DNA of 28,698 nucleotides from JAHECQ01 sp047638695. GTDB taxonomy: Bacteria; Actinomycetota; Acidimicrobiia; Acidimicrobiales; SZUA-35. Below are positions 8,269-15,199 of the stretch, piece after piece. The notes beneath the pieces were generated by a model, which saw nothing but the letters and a program-made list of their open reading frames with translations, was not told the origin of the DNA and searched no databases. Within the stretch, counting starts at the first letter, position 1. Every line of letters begins with the position of its first letter. The position numbers were made by a program, and so were the translations under genes. The stretch covers positions 1 to 28,698 of the forward strand of contig JBLINY010000054.1 in NCBI GenBank assembly GCA_047638695.1, written 5' to 3'.

Positions 8269-9042
8269 TCAGATCGCCTTCAGGTTTTCGAGGAACTCCA
8301 CAATCTTGGTGAAGGCCTCGCCGTCGTCTTCGATAATCTCGCCGGCCTCGCGGGTAGGAGCATCGGTAACCTCGATGATCTCCTGGTTCGAGCCGGCCCA
8401 CCCGACGGGCCCGATGCCAAGATCGGCGGCCGACTTCTCGTCGACTGGCTTGGACTTCGCAGCCATGATCCCCTTGAAGGAGGGATAGCGGGGCTCGACA
8501 ACGCCGGCGGTCACGCTGACCACAGCTGGCATGGGGCACTCGACATTGTCATAGCCACCATCGGTCTGGCGCTGCACCTTGATGCTCGAGCCATCGACCT
8601 CGATTGACTTGGCAGCAGTCACGGACGGAACATCGAGCAAAGCTGCGATCTGCTCGGGCACGACGCCGGTGTAGCCATCGGAGCTCTCCGACCCGGCGAT
8701 CACCAGGTCGGGCTCTTGACCTTTGATGGCTGCCGCCAGAATCTTAGCCGTGGTGAGGGCGTCAGAGCCCACCAACTCGGGGTCGCTGATGAGAACAGCG
8801 GACTCCGCACCCATGGCAAGCGCGGTGGCCAAGCCAGACCGTTCGCCGTTTGGTGCCATGGACACGAGCGTCACCTCGCCCTCGCCGGCTGCGTCGACAA
8901 GCTGGAGCGCCATTTCGACGCCATAGCTGTCGGACTCGTCGAGGATGAGCTTCACATCTCTCTTGAGCGTTCGGGTTTCAGGATCCAACGCACCCGGATC
9001 AGCCGGGTCGGGGATCTGCTTTACACAGACGACAACCTTCAT
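8269..9042 (-). CDS. etfB: Electron transfer flavoprotein, beta subunit
   Basis: 257 aa, AMP-binding partner of EtfA. It opens with MKVVVCVKQIPDP, the typical start of the family, and carries GSESSDGYTGVVPEQIAALL and RYPSFKGIMAAKSKPV, the ETF-beta signature. The frame continues upstream to 9156, but that stretch has no family similarity, so ATG 9042 is chosen. TACGAT lies 7 nt before that ATG and no Shine-Dalgarno is visible, pointing to a leaderless etfBA message. Only 37 bp separate it from the divergent lipid kinase gene. Confidence 0.96.
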   Translation of the reverse strand: MKVVVCVKQIPDPADPGALDPETRTLKRDVKLILDESDSYGVEMALQLVDAAGEGEVTLVSMAPNGERSGLATALAMGAESAVLISDPELVGSDALTTAKILAAAIKGQEPDLVIAGSESSDGYTGVVPEQIAALLDVPSVTAAKSIEVDGSSIKVQRQTDGGYDNVECPMPAVVSVTAGVVEPRYPSFKGIMAAKSKPVDEKSAADLGIGPVGWAGSNQEIIEVTDAPTREAGEIIEDDGEAFTKIVEFLENLKAI

Positions 9043-9049
9043 GGCGAAC

Positions 9050-9055
9050 ATCGTA
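9050..9055 (-). promoter_or_regulatory. Predicted -10 box of etfBA (leaderless)
   Basis: TACGAT on the minus strand followed by 7 nt and the etfB ATG at 9042. No convincing -35 box is seen at 16-18 nt. Confidence 0.5.
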
Positions 9056-9079
9056 CAGAGAGTCGACAACAATGAACCC

Positions 9080-10000
9080 ATGCGAGTGGCCCTGATTACC
9101 AACCCGGCGGCATCGTCGGTTTCCAGCCGAAGCCGAGTGATGATCCAGAAAGCCATCTCGAACGAGCACGACCTTGTGGTCCACGAAACCTCTCGTCAGG
9201 GACACGCCACGCGGCTTGCTCACCGCTCGATGCGAGACGGATGCGACGTCGTCGTAACCCTCGGTGGCGATGGCACCGTCAACGAGGCCGTCAATGGCCT
9301 CCTTGGGTCTGACTGTGCCCTGATGCCACTGCCCGGCGGTTCGACCAACGTGTTCGCCCGTGCCGTCGGATTTCCCAACGATGCGGTGGAGGCCACCCGC
9401 GTACTACTCAGCGCACTTAAGCTGCGGTCATTCCGCCGAGCCAGCGTTGGCATGGCCAACGAGCGAGCCTTCGTTTTTCACGTCGGCATCGGCTTCGACG
9501 CTGCGGTGGTCACCAGGGTGGAAGAGCGCAGCCCGCTTAAACGCTACGCCGGCCACCCCTGGTTCATCGCCAGTGCCATTCGCACCTGGGTAAGTCCCGA
9601 GCGGCGCAGCCTCTCGTTTGACATCACGACCGACGACCAACGAACCATCCGCGGCGCTCAGATGGCCGTGGCCATGAACGTGAACCCGTACACCTTTCTG
9701 GGAAACCGACCCATCGACCTCGCACCCGAAGTCAGCCTCGACACTCCGCTCTCGGTCGTCGCCACGACCTCGTTGGCAATCACGAAGTTGTTGCCGATTG
9801 CCAGCGCCGCATTTGGTCGCACAGAAGGAGGGCTACCGAACAAGGGCACCGCAACCCACTGGACCGACGTCGAGGCGCTCACCATCACGAGCGAACGCGG
9901 TGTGCCGTACCAACTCGACGGCGAACCCCAGGCTCCTGTGAATGAGCTTCGACTGTTTCACCGCCCCAACGCCGTGACCATCGTCGTCCCCCCGGTTTAG
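9080..10000 (+). CDS. Diacylglycerol kinase-family lipid kinase
   Basis: 306 aa, close to the usual size of bacterial DgkB/YegS/LCB5-type kinases. The N-terminal catalytic domain has ITNPAAS (6-12), the nucleotide-binding LGGDGTVNEAVNGLLG (61-76) and PLPGGSTNVFARA (84-96, the family PxGTxND-like segment). The C-terminal beta-sandwich ends with QLDGEPQ (278-284), the conserved DGE motif. It phosphorylates diacylglycerol or a related lipid at the membrane; the exact lipid is unknown. The frame runs further upstream across etfB, but MRVALITNP is the family start. It is convergent with, and 2 bp from, a glycerophosphodiester phosphodiesterase gene, another glycerolipid enzyme. Confidence 0.93.
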   Translation: MRVALITNPAASSVSSRSRVMIQKAISNEHDLVVHETSRQGHATRLAHRSMRDGCDVVVTLGGDGTVNEAVNGLLGSDCALMPLPGGSTNVFARAVGFPNDAVEATRVLLSALKLRSFRRASVGMANERAFVFHVGIGFDAAVVTRVEERSPLKRYAGHPWFIASAIRTWVSPERRSLSFDITTDDQRTIRGAQMAVAMNVNPYTFLGNRPIDLAPEVSLDTPLSVVATTSLAITKLLPIASAAFGRTEGGLPNKGTATHWTDVEALTITSERGVPYQLDGEPQAPVNELRLFHRPNAVTIVVPPV

Positions 10001-10002
10001 CT

Positions 10003-10707
10003 TCAGTTGGTTAGAGCGGCGACTGCGACCTCGGGCGCATTGGTGATGATGCCGTCGACTCCGAACTCGGCGAGCTCGCGCATCCGGCCGGGATCGTCAA
10101 CTGTCCAAACGAACACGGCCAGGCCCGCATCGTGGGCTCGCTGCACGAACGCTCGGTCTGCCTGGAGATCGTGTGGGTGGATGCTGCGCAGCTGATGGGC
10201 CGCCGCTCGACCAATCAGGGCTGTTGGGTCGGCCTGTCCCCACGTGAGCCACCCGAGGCTCACGGTTGGGTCGATGTCACGAATTCGCAGGATGCTGTCC
10301 ATCTCGAACGATGACACCAGCGTTCGATCCTGGGCATCGAACGACGCCATCAAGCCTGCGACCGCCATCGAGATCCCGTGCGCGGCGTCGTAGTCAGGAT
10401 CGGTGGGCGAGTTCTTGATCTCGATGTTCACGAAGAGATCGCCCACAACCTCAAGTGCCTCAGCCAGGCTGGGGATTGAATCGGGCAGCTCGTCGGCCGT
10501 AACGTCGCGGAGCAGCCGGCCATCGGGCAAGTGGGCGTCATGATGCAACACGAGCACGTCGTCGGCCGAGCGCCGAACATCCAGCTCAATCCCGTCGGCC
10601 CTCTGTTGGCGAGCAGCGACGAATGCTTCCAGCGTGTTCTCCTGGTGCGTTGCCGATGCGCCGCGGTGGCCAATGACCATGGGACGACCAAGTGGCTGCG
10701 ACATCAT
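10003..10707 (-). CDS. Glycerophosphodiester phosphodiesterase (GDPD)
   Basis: 234 aa, TIM-barrel phosphodiesterase hydrolysing glycerophosphodiesters to glycerol-3-phosphate and an alcohol. Motifs in order: VIGHRGAS (11-18, catalytic H14), ENTLEAF (23-29), GIELDVR (39-45, metal ligands E41 and D43), LVLHHD (52-57, catalytic H56), VNIEIKN around 93-99, and the C-terminal FVWTVDDPGRMRELAEFGVD and ITNAPE. No signal peptide, so cytosolic. Two adjacent ATGs (10707, 10704) are possible; AGGAG lies about 11 nt upstream. The stop is 2 bp from that of the convergent lipid kinase. Confidence 0.95.
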   Translation of the reverse strand: MMSQPLGRPMVIGHRGASATHQENTLEAFVAARQQRADGIELDVRRSADDVLVLHHDAHLPDGRLLRDVTADELPDSIPSLAEALEVVGDLFVNIEIKNSPTDPDYDAAHGISMAVAGLMASFDAQDRTLVSSFEMDSILRIRDIDPTVSLGWLTWGQADPTALIGRAAAHQLRSIHPHDLQADRAFVQRAHDAGLAVFVWTVDDPGRMRELAEFGVDGIITNAPEVAVAALTN

Positions 10708-10784
10708 CGGAGTCTGTCACTCCTGTCGGCGATCAGGGCAAAGAACCGGCCGGAAAGAAAAGAGACGGGTTTCACACGCGACTC

Positions 10785-10813
10785 TTTACGGGAGTCAAAG
10801 TAATTGCTACGTT
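10785..10813 (+). promoter_or_regulatory. Predicted sigma-A type promoter of whiB1
   Basis: TTTACG (10785-10790), 17 nt, TACGTT (10808-10813). An inverted repeat GACTC (10780-10784), 7 nt, GAGTC (10792-10796) brackets the -35 box and could be an operator. The start would be near 10820, giving a leader of about 45 nt before the GTG at 10864. Confidence 0.5.
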
Positions 10814-10851
10814 CTTCGAAAGATCGTCGTCTCGATGATCTAGCGATGTGT

Positions 10852-10857
10852 GAGGAG
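10852..10857 (+). promoter_or_regulatory. Ribosome binding site deciding the whiB1 start
   Basis: GAGGAG followed by 6 nt and a GTG at 10864. This is the best Shine-Dalgarno seen in the window and favours that GTG over the in-frame ATG at 10846 and TTG at 10804, neither of which has one. Confidence 0.65.
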
Positions 10858-10863
10858 CAAACT

Positions 10864-11214
10864 GTGGCGCTGGCTGAAACGCGAGACACCCGATTGGTAA
10901 TTCCCGAGATGTTCGAGCGAATTGCAAAAAAGGTGGCCGACCGGCCAGGAGAACCCGCCGACACGTCCTGGCGTGGTGCCGCACTTTGTCGTGACACCGA
11001 CCCCGAGCTCTTCTTTCCCATCGGAACCACCGGGCTCGCTCTCATCCAGATCGATGAAGCCAAAACGGTCTGCATGGAGTGCTCGGCACAGTCCAGCTGC
11101 CTCGAGTTCGCACTCCGTTCGAACCAAGACTCAGGCGTATGGGGTGGCACCTCCGAGGAAGAGCGTCGCCATCTGCGCCGCACCTATCTCGGTCGCCGTC
11201 GAGCCCGCGTCTAG
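10864..11214 (+). CDS. whiB1: WhiB1-type [4Fe-4S] transcription factor
   Basis: 116 aa WhiB-like (Wbl) protein. Four cluster cysteines: C42, C70, C73 and C79 (C-x27-C-x2-C-x5-C), then the GVWGG turn (91-95) and a basic tail from RRHLRRTYLGRRRARV. The segment DPELFFPIG and the stretch QDSGVWGGTSEEERR are very close to M. tuberculosis WhiB1, which binds the primary sigma factor and responds to nitric oxide. Unlike that protein, whose first cysteine is near residue 9, this one has about 33 extra N-terminal residues. It faces pdtaS convergently, the arrangement known in mycobacteria, which supports orthology to WhiB1. It has its own promoter and a real leader, unlike most other first genes here. 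Confidence 0.92.
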   Translation: MALAETRDTRLVIPEMFERIAKKVADRPGEPADTSWRGAALCRDTDPELFFPIGTTGLALIQIDEAKTVCMECSAQSSCLEFALRSNQDSGVWGGTSEEERRHLRRTYLGRRRARV

Positions 11215-11259
11215 AACCAAGCGCTCTAAGGACAACCCGCGCCTAGGACGGACCCACTC

Positions 11260-12723
11260 TCACGAAGAAGCAGCTTCGTCATCACTCACGAGCGAAATCG
11301 CCAGCTTGGCGGTTGTGCCGCTACTGCTGCCGGCACGCATCGTGATCTCACCGGCCAAATCGCCGGATGCCAACGTCCGGACGATCGTCAGTCCCAGACC
11401 TTGTGACGCATGTAAGTCGAAGCCATCAGGCAGTCCGACACCGTCATCATGAATGCTCACAACCAGCCTTTTGGATGACGCCGCGATCTCGACCACAATT
11501 TGCCCGCCCTCGCTCCCATCGGGATAGCCATGTTCGACCGCGTTTTGCAGGAGCTCGGTGAGGATGACCGCGAGCGAGCTAGCGGTGGCAGCGGGAAGGC
11601 TAGGACCGACGCCGACGACCCGGAACCGAATGGGACACTCGGGCGACACCAGAGCGGACTCGACCATCTCGACAATGGGTCCGACAACCTCGCCGATAGC
11701 GACATCGTCGCCACCCTCTTGGGCCAAGATCTCGTGAACGAGTGCGATCGAACGGATGCGTCGCACCGACTCCTCGATCGCCGCTTTGGCCTCGGGAACC
11801 TCCACCCGGCGGCCCTGGAGGCGCAAGAGCGACGAAACAGTCTGCAGGTTGTTCTTTACCCGGTGATGGATTTCGCGAATGGTCGCATCCATCGAGACGA
11901 GAAGGCGTTCCTGACGCCGCAGCTCAGAGACATCTCGCATCAGCAGCAGCGCGCCGTCGATCTGGTCGTCAACGATCAGCGGGAGCAGACGGGCCAGGAT
12001 CGTTACTGACGAGCCTCGCTCGATCTCCTCGACCACCGGTACCCGCAGATGCATAGCGGTGAGCAAGGCATCGGGACGGAAGCCCAACTCCTCGAGAGTG
12101 CGGCCCCGAGTATCAGCGAGAAACCCCATCCGATGCAACGCCGAGGTCGCGTTCGGCGACGAGTATTCGACCGTGCCTGCGCCGTTGAGAACTACGACGC
12201 CGTCACCAACCCGAGGTGACTGCTCGTTATCGGTGTCCTCATCGGCAAAAGGAAAGACCCCATCGGAGATCATCTGCACAAGCGTTGAAAAGACGCCGAG
12301 GTACGTCCGTTCGAGCTCGCCCTCGGGGCGGGTGCCTAGCCGGGGCGTCTCGATCGTGAGAACGCCAATGACCTCACCCTCGAAGCGAACCGGCACCGCC
12401 CGTACAGCCACTCGCTGGCCAGCGTGCTCGAGCTCGAACTCGTCGACAGCCGTTTGTCCTGACTCAAGCGCTCGAGCGACGAGTGGGCGATGAACGCCAT
12501 CGATGAAGGTGCCAACCTGATCGTCGAGGTAGAGGGTCTGAGCCGTGGTTGGCCGAATCTGACCGAGGATCAAGAAACGATCGACGGTCGGTGCGAAAAG
12601 AAGAAGATCAGCGAAGCTGAGGTCGGAGAGAAGACCCCACGAGGCGATGAGTCGGCGAAGATGCGACCGAGCGCCAGGGCCAAGCGTGGTGTGTTGTCGT
12701 GCGAGATCGCTAAGACTTGCCAT
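11260..12723 (-). CDS. pdtaS: PdtaS-type cytosolic sensor histidine kinase
   Basis: 487 aa. The order is an N-terminal GAF-like domain (about 1-150) starting MASLSDLARQHTTLGPGA, which resembles the start of mycobacterial PdtaS; a PAS-like domain (about 170-265); a HisKA_2 phosphoacceptor helix REIHHRVKNNLQTVSSLLRL (283-302, His 285/286); and an HATPase_c domain with N-box ELLQNAVEHG (390-399), DDGVGLPDG (426-434) and GLGLTIV (442-448). No membrane segment. Known partner in actinobacteria is PdtaR, an ANTAR RNA-binding response regulator; none is in the window. The frame runs on to 12888, but MASLSDL is the family start, and TAGGCT sits 7 nt before that ATG, so a leaderless message is likely. 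Confidence 0.94.
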   Translation of the reverse strand: MASLSDLARQHTTLGPGARSHLRRLIASWGLLSDLSFADLLLFAPTVDRFLILGQIRPTTAQTLYLDDQVGTFIDGVHRPLVARALESGQTAVDEFELEHAGQRVAVRAVPVRFEGEVIGVLTIETPRLGTRPEGELERTYLGVFSTLVQMISDGVFPFADEDTDNEQSPRVGDGVVVLNGAGTVEYSSPNATSALHRMGFLADTRGRTLEELGFRPDALLTAMHLRVPVVEEIERGSSVTILARLLPLIVDDQIDGALLLMRDVSELRRQERLLVSMDATIREIHHRVKNNLQTVSSLLRLQGRRVEVPEAKAAIEESVRRIRSIALVHEILAQEGGDDVAIGEVVGPIVEMVESALVSPECPIRFRVVGVGPSLPAATASSLAVILTELLQNAVEHGYPDGSEGGQIVVEIAASSKRLVVSIHDDGVGLPDGFDLHASQGLGLTIVRTLASGDLAGEITMRAGSSSGTTAKLAISLVSDDEAASS

Positions 12724-12730
12724 TCCGGCC

Positions 12731-12736
12731 AGCCTA
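12731..12736 (-). promoter_or_regulatory. Predicted -10 box of pdtaS (leaderless)
   Basis: TAGGCT on the minus strand, 7 nt, then the pdtaS ATG at 12723. It lies in the 29-bp gap after the zinc-ribbon gene, so pdtaS may be transcribed separately from the ArsA cluster. Confidence 0.5.
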
Positions 12737-12752
12737 CGAACTGAGGCGCCGG

Positions 12753-12968
12753 TCAGTCGACGAGGTAGGCAATGGTGGCCTCGGAGGCCACCGCCCAGCC
12801 GGTGGGACACTTCGGACAATGCAGTTCGGCCCGGCCGCGAATGAGATCGATGAAATCGATCACGCCGTCGGCGCCGCAGCGGGGGCACGGTTGCGGTGCT
12901 CCCAGCGCGTTCTCAGGAAGCGGTCCCTGCCCGGCGCTATCCAAACTATCCAGTCCGCGATTGCTCAT
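12753..12968 (-). CDS. Small zinc-ribbon protein
   Basis: 71 aa. Two CxxC knuckles, CPRC (28-31) and CPKC (51-54), make a zinc ribbon; the first 25 residues look disordered and the tail is TGWAVASEATIAYLVD. Function not recognised. It lies on the same strand between ArsA2 (55 bp upstream) and pdtaS (29 bp downstream), so it may be the last gene of the mrp-ArsA cluster. TACGGT lies 11 nt before the ATG. The spaced cysteines and the fit between flanking genes argue that it is a real gene despite its size. Confidence 0.8.
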   Translation of the reverse strand: MSNRGLDSLDSAGQGPLPENALGAPQPCPRCGADGVIDFIDLIRGRAELHCPKCPTGWAVASEATIAYLVD

Positions 12969-13023
12969 CGGTCCAGTGCACCGTAGATGCAGCGAGGCAA
13001 GAAAGAGACCAGTTGCCCAGCCG

Positions 13024-14112
13024 TCAGCCGTCGAGTAGTCCGATCAGCCTATGTGTGCTCGTCAGATCGTCGGCGACAGGAACCGATTGGATTGGGATGG
13101 GGCCCCAATCGGTAGCTGGGAGTTTGGCATCGGCCACCAGCCGCTCGACCGCCAACCGCAGCTCGGGGTCTTGGATCTCATCGATCTCGGCTTGATCGAC
13201 GATCGCTACCCGATTGTCTGGTGTTCGGTTGACGAGAACAAGTGCGGGGCTGAAACCGCGAGTCTCGATGGCCCGACCGAGCTCTTTGGCCCGGTCCGCC
13301 TGCTGAGGTTGTGTCGTTTGCACAATCACGTAGCTCGTGGCTGGATCGGCGAGGCGTGCTTTTACGGCACGAGCCCGTTGGGCAAAGCCGGGCTGCAGCC
13401 CGGAGAACAACCAAAAGAACTCGGCGATCTCGTCGAGGAAGGGACCGCCGAGCAACCGCTCGGCCACCGCAAGAAACGGTGTCGCCGCGGTTCGCACGAG
13501 GCGGTTGCGATAGGGCGCGGTCAACCAAGTGAGCAGACGGCTCCCGAAAAAGTCGATCATGCGGTCGGGCGCATCGAGTACACCGAGCGCATGGCCCGAG
13601 GGTGGGGTGTCGATCACCAGAAGGTCGTACTCATCTTGCTCGGCGAGATCTACCAATCGGTCGAGCGCGATGTAGTCGTGACTCTGTGTGAACTTCTGTG
13701 TGAGCATCCGATACAGCCGATTGTTGAGCAGCTGCTGTCGGGTCTCACTATCAGGGGCGTGGCGATCGACCAGCCGATCCCAGCTCTGACCCATGTCAAC
13801 CATCAGGGCCCAGAGGCGGCCCGGCTCGGAGCCAGTTGGCACCAGAACTGCTTCCTCTGCAAGGTCGGTCGTGCCAAGAGCATCGGCGAGCCGGCGAGCC
13901 GGATCGACGGTGACGACCAGTGCCCTTCGGCCGTGAACCTTGGCTGCGCGGGCCGCGAGAGCCGCAGCCAGCGTCGTCTTTCCGACGCCACCGGGACCGA
14001 TCACAACAAGAACCGACGCAGTGGCCAAGAGCTCATCTGCTGGGCCACCCTCGACGTCGCCCGGCTGCTGGGCAGCGACGTCTGAATCAGCGACTACAGG
14101 GTCGGTGGTCAC
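13024..14112 (-). CDS. ArsA/GET3-like ATPase, second of a pair (ArsA2)
   Basis: 362 aa. Deviant Walker A IGPGGVGKTT (about 38-47): the P-loop lysine K45 is present, but the signature lysine of the MinD/ArsA class (GKGGVGKT) is replaced by proline P40. VTVDPARRLADAL follows as switch I, and VIDTPPSGHALGVLDAP is the Walker B/switch II region. Long helical C-terminus with VIVQTTQPQQADRAKELG. The frame could start at GTG 14124, but GTG 14112 forms a GTGA overlap with the ArsA1 stop and is preferred. No arsenical-binding cysteine set, no ArsB neighbour: this belongs to the actinobacterial tandem ArsA-like pairs (compare BagA/BagB, Rv3679-Rv3680), not to arsenic export. Confidence 0.9.
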   Translation of the reverse strand: MTTDPVVADSDVAAQQPGDVEGGPADELLATASVLVVIGPGGVGKTTLAAALAARAAKVHGRRALVVTVDPARRLADALGTTDLAEEAVLVPTGSEPGRLWALMVDMGQSWDRLVDRHAPDSETRQQLLNNRLYRMLTQKFTQSHDYIALDRLVDLAEQDEYDLLVIDTPPSGHALGVLDAPDRMIDFFGSRLLTWLTAPYRNRLVRTAATPFLAVAERLLGGPFLDEIAEFFWLFSGLQPGFAQRARAVKARLADPATSYVIVQTTQPQQADRAKELGRAIETRGFSPALVLVNRTPDNRVAIVDQAEIDEIQDPELRLAVERLVADAKLPATDWGPIPIQSVPVADDLTSTHRLIGLLDG

Positions 14113-14936
14113 TGGTCCGACCACGCTGCCACGACGGCCTCGACCGGGTCGTCGGAGTCGACGACGGTTATGACAGGAAGCACCAAACCATCAAGTCGGC
14201 TCCGCTGACGTTCGGCCGCCGCTGTGCGCACCAGAGCCGCTGCTACGGCCAGGCCAAGGCCACCACCACCGGCGACCAACGCCGAGGCCTCAGGCAAGTT
14301 CGCGGCACGCGGCGGCATCCGATTCATCACAATGCCGGCGACGGTCACATTGGTTTCGGCATCAAGCCGGGCCAGCAACTCAAACGTCTCGCTGACGGGA
14401 AGCTCTTCGGCATTCGTCACCACCCACGCCATGGTTCGGACCGGGTCGGCCACGAGTTCGCTGATCCAAGCCGTTTGATCCGCCAGCGGTCCGAAACCGA
14501 TGAGATCACCAAGATTGTCGGCCGCAGCCATAAGTTCGATCACGTGGCCCGTCGCTGGTCCATCGACCACGACAACGTCCCACCCGCCATCGCGAGCCTC
14601 CCAAGCGATCTTGCCGAGCGTCAGGATCTCGCGTACCCCGGGCGCCGCATTGGCGACGTAGTCGAAGATCCGAGCGATTGGGCCAATCCGCGTGGGAGCG
14701 ATCGGCAGCCGAAGATAAAGCTTGACGTACTGCTCGAGCGACGCCTCAGTTGTGAGCCGCAGCACCTCCACGCCATCGAGGGTTGAGGAGGGTGATGCCA
14801 GCATGGCCCGCGCCAGACCGCCATCGTCGATGCTGTCGATGGCAAGGACCGACCGGCCATCTCTGGCCGCAGCGCAGGCAATACCGGCGGCAACGGTTGA
14901 TCGACCGACGCCGCCTTTGCCAGCGACAAAGATCAG
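14109..14936 (-). CDS. ArsA-like ATPase, first of a pair (ArsA1), with apparent CTG start
   Basis: 275 aa if initiated at CTG 14936. The N-terminus reads IFVAGKGGVGRSTVAAG (from residue 2): the signature lysine K7 is kept, but the P-loop lysine is arginine R12. Then AIDSIDDGGLARAM replaces the usual switch I, and VVVVDGPATGHVIELMAA is the Walker B/switch II region. The first ATG in frame (14802-14804) lies after the P-loop and would remove it. Between an in-frame TAG (14952-14954) and the P-loop the codons are GTT TCG GCG CCT GAG CTG ATC TTT GTC, so CTG is the only near-standard start. It sits 1 nt after the DUF3107 stop, which suits termination-reinitiation. Ends GTGA-coupled to ArsA2. Confidence 0.85.
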   Translation of the reverse strand: MIFVAGKGGVGRSTVAAGIACAAARDGRSVLAIDSIDDGGLARAMLASPSSTLDGVEVLRLTTEASLEQYVKLYLRLPIAPTRIGPIARIFDYVANAAPGVREILTLGKIAWEARDGGWDVVVVDGPATGHVIELMAAADNLGDLIGFGPLADQTAWISELVADPVRTMAWVVTNAEELPVSETFELLARLDAETNVTVAGIVMNRMPPRAANLPEASALVAGGGGLGLAVAAALVRTAAAERQRSRLDGLVLPVITVVDSDDPVEAVVAAWSDQ

Positions 14937-14937
14937 C

Positions 14938-15168
14938 TCAGGCGCCGAAACCTATCCTCTGATCGGCGTCGGAATTCTTGATCTCGACAAAGGCGATGCG
15001 GCTGGCGGCAATTGCTGTTTCGTGACCCTTGGTATCGGTCAGCCAGAGAACGGTGCCAGCGTCGAGCGCTGTTTCGATAGCAGTTTTAACCGCAGCCCGA
15101 TCGGTGTCCGAAGCCACCGCGACCTCGATGATCTGACCACTCTCTGCGATGCCGATACGAACGTCCAT
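14938..15168 (-). CDS. DUF3107 family protein
   Basis: 76 aa small protein starting MDVRIGIAESGQIIEV and containing TVLWLTDTKGHETAI and RIAFVEI, which is the whole DUF3107 fold; the family is nearly restricted to actinobacteria and has no known function. The frame extends to 15243 across the mrp end, but the family begins at this ATG. TACGTT lies 8 nt before it. It sits 19 bp after mrp and immediately before ArsA1, whose start appears to depend on ribosomes finishing this gene. Confidence 0.9.
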   Translation of the reverse strand: MDVRIGIAESGQIIEVAVASDTDRAAVKTAIETALDAGTVLWLTDTKGHETAIAASRIAFVEIKNSDADQRIGFGA

Positions 15169-15176
15169 GACGAGTA

Positions 15177-15199
15177 AACGTATCGGGTCAGATGACCCG
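15177..15199 (-). promoter_or_regulatory. Palindrome and -10-like box between mrp and DUF3107
   Basis: CGGGTCA-GA-TGACCCG (15184-15199) is a perfect 7-bp dyad with a 2-nt centre that overlaps the mrp stop codon. TACGTT (minus strand, 15177-15182) lies next to it and 8 nt before the DUF3107 ATG. The 2-nt centre is too short for a good RNA hairpin, so an operator for an internal promoter is more likely than a terminator. Confidence 0.35.

Noticed and set aside
13051..14085. 344-codon plus-strand open frame opposite ArsA2, and a 288-codon one at 13920-14786
   Set aside because: Both lie antisense to ATPase genes with clear motifs; the translated frames show no domain and have shadow-like composition.
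13024..14936. Arsenic resistance operon
   Set aside because: The ATPases are ArsA-like only in fold; there is no ArsB/Acr3, ArsC or ArsD, and the linker and cysteines of true ArsA are absent.
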